Source: Amycolatopsis marina (GTDB lineage: Bacteria; Actinomycetota; Actinomycetes; Mycobacteriales; Pseudonocardiaceae). From it: DNA of 64,000 nt. The DNA is taken from positions 1 through 64,000 of the forward strand of contig NZ_FOKG01000013.1 of the NCBI RefSeq assembly GCF_900111885.1, written 5' to 3'. The notes beneath the pieces are model-generated. The model had not been told where the DNA came from and made no database searches. It worked only from the letters and a program-made list of their open reading frames with translations. Shown here piece by piece: positions 59,484 to 64,000 of this stretch; the first letter of the stretch is position 1; each line of letters begins with the position of its first letter. A program made the translations under genes and the position numbers.

Positions 59484-60974
59484 ATGGCGGTGCGGCCGAC
59501 AGCCGAGATGCTGCGCGATCCGATCTCGTACGCGCGGCTGCTGCGTCGCGTCCACGACGAGGTCCTCTCCGGCGAACCGGCATCGCACGCCCCGCGCCCG
59601 GTGATCTCGGAGTCCTGGGACCGTTCCCTGGCCGCGCGCGTCGACCCCGACAGCAAGCTGCCGCCGCAGGTGTACGGCCGAGGAGAGCTCGACGACGTGC
59701 GCGCCGCCCACCCGCTCGCCCCCGTGCTCCCGCTGCTGCGCGAGACGCTGGTGAGCATCGCCGACGACGCCCAGCACATCATGATCGTCACCGATGCCGG
59801 GGGACACATCCTCTGGCGGGAGGGCTCGACCGGCGTCTGTGTGCGGGCGGACCGCGTCGGGCTGGCCGAGGGCACCCGGTGGGCCGAGGAGGCGATCGGC
59901 ACCAACGCCATGGGCACGGCATTGGCGACCGGTGAACCGGTACAGATCTACTCCGCCGAGCACCTGGTGCGCACTTACCACACCTGGACCTGCGCGGCGG
60001 CACCGTTGCGGGACCCGGAGACCGGCGCGCTGCTCGGCGCGATCGACGTCAGCGGCCCGCTGCGCACCGTGCATCCCGCGATGCTCGCGCTGGTCACCGC
60101 ATCGGCCGGTCTCGCGGAGGGACAGCTGCGGGCCCAGCTCGCGGTGCGCGACGAACGGCTGCGCCGGACGAACATGCGGTACCTGGAATCGCTGCGCGGC
60201 GAGCCGGGCGCGCTGTTGTCAGCGACCGGCCGCGTACTCGCCACCGAGTCCTGCGAACAACTTCCCGCCACCGTGGAAATTCCCGCGAGCGGCGGCATGG
60301 TGGTGCTGCCCGACGGCAGGCTCGGCGAACTCGAACCGCTGCGGGAGGGGTTCCTGCTCCGGCTGCGGCGCTCCGCGACGCCGCGCGGCGCGGCGCCGGC
60401 GCGCCGACTGAACCTGACCTTCCTCTCCGGGAGCGACCCGGTGGCCACAGTGGACGGCAGGGAGATCCCGCTGACGCTGCGGCACGCCGAAATCCTCACC
60501 CTGCTGGCGCTGCATCCCGGCGGGCTCACCGCCGACCGCCTGGCCTTCCAGCTCTACGGCGACGCGGGCAACCCGGTGACGGTGCGCGCCGAGATCCACC
60601 GGCTGCGCACCCAGCTCGGTTCCGACGTGGTGCGGACCCGCCCGTACCGCCTCGCCGCGGACATCGACGCCGACTTCCTCCGGGTACGCGACGCCCTGCA
60701 CAGGGGCGCGGCACAGCAGGCCGTGGGCTTCTTCGACGGCCCGCTCCTGCCGGACTCCGAGTCCCCCGCCGTACGGGAGGAACGGGAGTCACTCGTCGCC
60801 CTGGTCCGCAGGATCGTGCTGGACAGTGCCGACCCGGATGCACTCTGGAGCTTCTGGGACACCTCATGCGGGGTGGACGATCCGGAGGTCGTCGCCGCAC
60901 TCTGCGACGCCCTCTCGGCCGCGGATCCCCGCAGGTACGTCGCACTCACGCACCAGGCGCGCCTGGCACCGTGA
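59484..60974 (+). CDS. GAF-domain regulator with winged-helix and helical C-terminus
   Basis: 496 residues. The N-terminal 240 residues match GAF-type sensors of AcoR-like regulators (RPVISESWDRSLAARVDPDS, GLAEGTRWAEEAIGTNAMGT, VRTYHTWTCAAAPLRDPETG, AIDVSGPLRTVHP). There is no sigma-54 AAA+ domain and no Fis helix. Instead, after a short linker, residues 310-390 form an OmpR-type winged helix (PLTLRHAEILTLLALHPGGL, VRAEIHRLRTQLGSDVV), and the last 100 residues are helical in the manner of BTAD/SARP proteins (AAQQAVGFFDGPLLPDSESP). Controls the divergent aldehyde dehydrogenase. Ligand unknown. Confidence 0.83.
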   Translation: MAVRPTAEMLRDPISYARLLRRVHDEVLSGEPASHAPRPVISESWDRSLAARVDPDSKLPPQVYGRGELDDVRAAHPLAPVLPLLRETLVSIADDAQHIMIVTDAGGHILWREGSTGVCVRADRVGLAEGTRWAEEAIGTNAMGTALATGEPVQIYSAEHLVRTYHTWTCAAAPLRDPETGALLGAIDVSGPLRTVHPAMLALVTASAGLAEGQLRAQLAVRDERLRRTNMRYLESLRGEPGALLSATGRVLATESCEQLPATVEIPASGGMVVLPDGRLGELEPLREGFLLRLRRSATPRGAAPARRLNLTFLSGSDPVATVDGREIPLTLRHAEILTLLALHPGGLTADRLAFQLYGDAGNPVTVRAEIHRLRTQLGSDVVRTRPYRLAADIDADFLRVRDALHRGAAQQAVGFFDGPLLPDSESPAVREERESLVALVRRIVLDSADPDALWSFWDTSCGVDDPEVVAALCDALSAADPRRYVALTHQARLAP

Positions 60975-60978
60975 CGGA

Positions 60979-62169
60979 GTGACGAGAAGCCGGCTGGCCC
61001 TCCTCACGGCGCTGGGGATAGACAACTTCGGCTCCGGTCTGTTCCTCCCGCTCACCCTGATCTACCTCACCCGCGTGGTGCAGCTGCCGCTCGGTGTCGC
61101 GGGGGCGGCGGTCACCACCGGCACACTGGCGGGGCTGCTGGCACCACCACTCGCGGGCAGGCTCGTCGACCTCGTCGGGCCGCGCGCCGTGGTGATCACC
61201 TCGCAACTGGTGCAGGCGGCGGGTGCCTGCTGCTACCTGCTGGCGGACGGGGTGCCCATGGTCGTCGCGGCGGCTCTGCTGATCGCGGGCGGACTGCAGC
61301 TCTTCTACTGTTCGCTGTTCGTCCTGGTCGCCGACGTGTCCCCGGAAGTGCTGAAGGACCGCCCGTTCGCGGTGGTGACCATGGTTCGGGCGGGCTCGTT
61401 CGGCCTCGGCGCACTCGTGGCGGGGGCACTGCTGACCGGCTGGGGGCCAGCCGGATACCAGCTCGCACTCGGGGCGAACGCCGTCACGCTGGTCGTCGCC
61501 GCGATACTGCTCGGCCTTGGAGTGCGGGCACCCCGGCCGGGCCCTGCCGCGCCAAGCGGGCGACGCCCCACGGGCCTGCTTCGCAACCGGCCCTATCTGG
61601 CTCTGATCGTCGTCTCCAGCCTGTTCGGGCTCTCCCTCGACTTCTTCCTGGTCGGTATGCCGGTCTTCGTGCTCGACCAGCTCGGCGGTCCGTCCTGGCT
61701 GCCGGGCGCGATCCTCGCCCTACTCACCACCGTAACCAGCTTCTGCAGCACTCTCGCGCTGCGCCTCACCCGGCGCCTGACCCGCACCGGGGCGATGTCC
61801 CTCGGCTCGGCGCTGTACGCGGTGTGGTGCCTCGTCAGTGTCGCCGCCGTCGCGCTGCCCCCGTCCTGGCTGCCCGCATACCTGCTGGCGACGACCCTGG
61901 TGATGGCCGCGGCGAACCTGGTCTTCGGCCCGCGTTCCAACGCACTCGCCGAAGCCGCGGCTCCCCGCGCGTCCAGGGGACGCTACCTGGCTTCGTACCA
62001 GTACGCGTTCGCCTCGGCCCAGATCGTCGCGCCCGCGGTGGTGGCGCTGTTCTCGGTTGCCGTCTGGTTGCCGTGGGCCGTGGTCGCGGCAGCGGCGGTC
62101 GTCGCCTCCGTCGGACTGCGTGCGCTGGCTCCCCGGCTTCCACCGCATGCGGTCGATCCGCGCAACTGA
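60979..62169 (+). CDS. MFS transporter
   Basis: 396 residues from GTG 60979, five bases after the regulator's stop codon, so probably cotranscribed. Twelve predicted spans in two halves of six, with the cytoplasmic loop-2/3 motif GRLVDLVGPRAVV and a charged central loop (RAPRPGPAAPSGRRPTGLLR). Resembles small-molecule/drug efflux members; substrate unknown. A reading extended upstream to 60826 overlaps the regulator and is not supported. Confidence 0.9.
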   Translation: MTRSRLALLTALGIDNFGSGLFLPLTLIYLTRVVQLPLGVAGAAVTTGTLAGLLAPPLAGRLVDLVGPRAVVITSQLVQAAGACCYLLADGVPMVVAAALLIAGGLQLFYCSLFVLVADVSPEVLKDRPFAVVTMVRAGSFGLGALVAGALLTGWGPAGYQLALGANAVTLVVAAILLGLGVRAPRPGPAAPSGRRPTGLLRNRPYLALIVVSSLFGLSLDFFLVGMPVFVLDQLGGPSWLPGAILALLTTVTSFCSTLALRLTRRLTRTGAMSLGSALYAVWCLVSVAAVALPPSWLPAYLLATTLVMAAANLVFGPRSNALAEAAAPRASRGRYLASYQYAFASAQIVAPAVVALFSVAVWLPWAVVAAAAVVASVGLRALAPRLPPHAVDPRN

Positions 62170-62261
62170 CGCGCAAGGAGAGTCGGCTGGACAGGCCACG
62201 CGCGGTTGCCGAACAATGGCCGACGAATGAACTGCCGGTGAACGCGACGGAAGAGGCCCTG

Positions 62262-63047
62262 ATGAGCTACGAGCGTTTCGTCGTGGTCGGCGACAGCTGC
62301 GCGGAGGGTCTTGACGACCCGTACCCCGACGGCAGCCGGTATCGAGGCTGGGCGGACCTGGTCGCGGCCAGGCTCGCGGCGGACAACCCCGATCTCCGGT
62401 ACGCCAATCTCGCGGTTCGCGGACGCAGGCTTGACCAGATCATCAGCGAGCAGTTCCCCGCGGCCACCACGTTCCGGCCGGACCTCGTCGCCCTCTTCGG
62501 CGGCGGAAACGACGTCCTCACCGGCGGTTTCGACCCTGACGCCGTGGCAGGCAGGGTGGCGGAAGCCGTGGCAAAGCTGACCGCGGTCGCACCGACCGTG
62601 CTGGTGTTCACCCTCAGCGACCTGTCTCAGCGAATGCGCATGACCCGCGGCCTCCAGCCGCGCATCGCGGCGCTCAACTCCGCCATCCACAGCGCGGCTG
62701 CCACGCACGGCGCCCTCGTGGTCGACCTCGCCGACGACCCGTCCGTGCGCGACCTGCGCTACTTCGGGCCCGACCGGCTGCACCTCAGCGAACACGGTCA
62801 CCGGCGACTCGCAGGGCATCTGCTGCGCAGGCTCGACGTGCCCTTCGATCGCGGGTGGCTGGAACCGCTGCCGGGCGAGCCCGCGCGGCCAGGAATGCTC
62901 GGGCACGCGCGCTGGGTCTGGCGCGAGGTACGCCCGGTCGCCGTCAGCCGGGTCCGCAACCGTCTCGTCGGACGCTCCCCCGGCGACGGCTTTCAGCCGA
63001 AGCGGCCGGAGCTCCGGCCGCTCGCGGCCGCGGAACTGGAGTCCTGA
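62262..63047 (+). CDS. SGNH/GDSL hydrolase
   Basis: 261 residues from ATG 62262 (AGAGG five bases upstream). Block I FVVVGDSCAEGLDDPYPDG with the nucleophilic Ser, block II Gly in NLAVRGRRLDQI, block III FGGGNDVLTGG (GxND), and block V RLHLSEHGHRRLAGHLL with the catalytic Asp and His. An esterase or lipase of the GDSL group with no signal peptide. Its natural ester is unknown. Follows the MFS gene on the same strand. Confidence 0.92.
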   Translation: MSYERFVVVGDSCAEGLDDPYPDGSRYRGWADLVAARLAADNPDLRYANLAVRGRRLDQIISEQFPAATTFRPDLVALFGGGNDVLTGGFDPDAVAGRVAEAVAKLTAVAPTVLVFTLSDLSQRMRMTRGLQPRIAALNSAIHSAAATHGALVVDLADDPSVRDLRYFGPDRLHLSEHGHRRLAGHLLRRLDVPFDRGWLEPLPGEPARPGMLGHARWVWREVRPVAVSRVRNRLVGRSPGDGFQPKRPELRPLAAAELES

Positions 63048-63184
63048 CCCCCGCCCTCATAGAACTGATGGACGCGCAGCCCGGACAATCGACCAGAATA
63101 CGGACGCGACCACCGAGATCATCCCGTTAGGTTCGCCGAAGACCACGTAAGGGCCTACCGACAGGCCATTGTGGAGGGGTGGCG

Positions 63185-63685
63185 ATGACGGCGCAGTTGA
63201 TCGAACCGGCGGGCGGATCAACAGGGGTCGGTCTGGTTCACCCCTGCCGCACGATCTCGCTGTCCGAACACGTGGATCCGCGCGGCAGCCTCGCCGTGGT
63301 CGAGACGGACAAGGACGTGGTGTTCGACATCAGGAGGGTCTACTACCTGTACGACCTTCCGGTCTCCACAGTGCGCGGCGCGCACGGCCACCGAAATCTC
63401 GAACAGCTGCTGATCGCTGTACACGGCCACTTCGAAGTCGAGTTGGACGACGGTTTCAGCTCGGCCACCGTCGAACTGGACCACCCGGCCACGGCCCTGT
63501 ACGTCGGTCCGATGGTGTGGCGCAACCTGGTCAACTTCTCCCCCGGAGCCGTCGGCCTGGTGCTTGCGTCGTCCCACTACGACGAGTCGGACTACTACCG
63601 CGACTACTCCGATTTTCTGGCCGACGTGCGGGCACTGCGCCAGAAGAAGCGGCAACTGAGCTCGGTCCGGAGCGCTCCCCGGTGA
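63185..63685 (+). CDS. dTDP-sugar 3,4-ketoisomerase (FdtA/QdtA-like cupin)
   Basis: 166 residues from ATG 63185, seven bases after GGAGG. Single cupin of the WxcM-like family: CRTISLSEHVDPRGSLAVVE, VYYLYDLPVSTVRGAHGHRN, LEQLLIAVHGHFEVELDDG, TALYVGPMVWRNLVNFSPGA and ASSHYDESDYYRDYSDFL. Family members turn dTDP-4-keto-6-deoxyglucose into the 3-keto isomer, feeding a 3-aminotransferase. The overlapping DegT gene downstream is exactly that partner. Confidence 0.92.
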   Translation: MTAQLIEPAGGSTGVGLVHPCRTISLSEHVDPRGSLAVVETDKDVVFDIRRVYYLYDLPVSTVRGAHGHRNLEQLLIAVHGHFEVELDDGFSSATVELDHPATALYVGPMVWRNLVNFSPGAVGLVLASSHYDESDYYRDYSDFLADVRALRQKKRQLSSVRSAPR

Positions 63686-64000
63686 CCATCGCGGACAGAA
63701 CGGTGCCGTTTCTCGATCTGCACGCGGCCCATCAGGAGATCACGGAGGAACTCGACGCCGCCTGGCGCCGGGTTCTGCGTTCCGGGAGGTACCTGCTCGG
63801 CTCCGAGACCGAGAACTTCGAGCGTGAGTTCGCCGACTACTGCGGCAACCGGGAGTGTGTGACAGTCGGGAGTGGACTGTCTGCCCTCGAACTCGCGCTG
63901 CGTGCGCTGGGCATCGGCGCGGGCGATGAGGTTGTGGTGCCCGCGCACACCTTCATCGCGACCTGGCTGGCCGTGTCGGCGACGGGCGCTCGGCCGGTAC
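63682..64000 (+). CDS. DegT/DnrJ/EryC1/StrS aminotransferase, N-terminal part
   Basis: 106 codons visible before the right edge. GTG 63682 overlaps the preceding stop as GTGA. The N-terminal family pattern is clear: TVPFLDLHAAHQEITEELDA, RVLRSGRYLLGSETENFERE, VTVGSGLSALELALRALGIG and DEVVVPAHTFIATWLAV. The PLP Lys lies outside the window. With the FdtA-like isomerase this gives a dTDP-3-amino-3,6-dideoxyhexose, as in FdtB/QdtB. Probably the start of a sugar or glycoside cluster to the right. Confidence 0.93.
   Translation, partial: MTIADRTVPFLDLHAAHQEITEELDAAWRRVLRSGRYLLGSETENFEREFADYCGNRECVTVGSGLSALELALRALGIGAGDEVVVPAHTFIATWLAVSATGARPV

Overview
The window is chromosomal DNA of a very GC-rich actinobacterium. 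GTG and TTG starts are frequent, many genes look leaderless, and the backbone gene order matches, from memory, the Mycobacterium tuberculosis block Rv1002c-Rv1026 (pmt, rsmI, pabB, metG, tatD, rpfB, ksgA, ispE, acyl ligase, pth, rplY, prs, glmU, tetR, mfd, mazG, lytic transglycosylase, eno, ftsB, DUF501). Imine-reductase-like, DUF5753 and XRE-TPR genes, together with the absence of mycobacterial PE/PPE or mycolate genes, suggest Pseudonocardiaceae (Amycolatopsis/Saccharomonospora/Prauserella type). The genus is inference.

Layout. Positions 1-14.9 kb (mostly minus strand) hold cell-wall and housekeeping genes: two MltB-like transglycosylases, DUF501, ftsB, eno, mazG, a SurA-N lipoprotein, a pentapeptide protein and mfd. 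A divergent merR/imine-reductase pair sits between ftsB and DUF501. Positions 15-19.5 kb hold a sugar-dehydrogenase lipoprotein, a TlpA/CcdA thiol-redox pair, and a TetR gene behind a fatty-acid desaturase that has its own operator. At 19.7 kb there is tRNA-Gln(TTG), followed on the plus strand by a GGDEF protein, glmU-prs, rplY-pth and two tandem small DivIVA-motif genes. Positions 26.9-38.7 kb (minus strand) hold an acyl-AMP ligase, an ABC-F protein, an ASCH protein, ispE, an orphan MetN-like ATPase behind a SAM-I riboswitch, ksgA, rpfB, tatD and metG. Positions 38.8-46 kb hold a PadR-controlled ABC exporter, a GH25-like protein without obvious catalytic residues, a DUF4185 protein, an XRE-TPR regulator divergent from two overlapping tiny genes, and pabB. 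Positions 46-57 kb hold a quinone oxidoreductase with a divergent TetR, rsmI/pmt, a GH64 glucanase, a serine/threonine kinase with N-terminal membrane domain, an acyl-CoA synthetase, and a GH20 hexosaminidase behind a DasR-like site. Positions 57-64 kb hold a DUF779/aldehyde dehydrogenase/GAF-regulator module, an MFS transporter, an SGNH hydrolase, and the start of a deoxyaminosugar cluster (FdtA-like isomerase and DegT aminotransferase) that runs off the right edge.

The most unusual features are two families of intergenic repeats. The first is an invariant 18-bp palindrome (CACTTTCCCGGGAAAGTG) present 12 times in six gene gaps, always between co-oriented genes. Spacings within clusters are mostly 42, 52 or 63 bp, near whole helical turns. 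The second is a 15-bp motif repeated three times at exactly 21-bp period, in two places, each directly after a minus-strand stop codon (mfd and rsmI). I do not recognise either as a named element.
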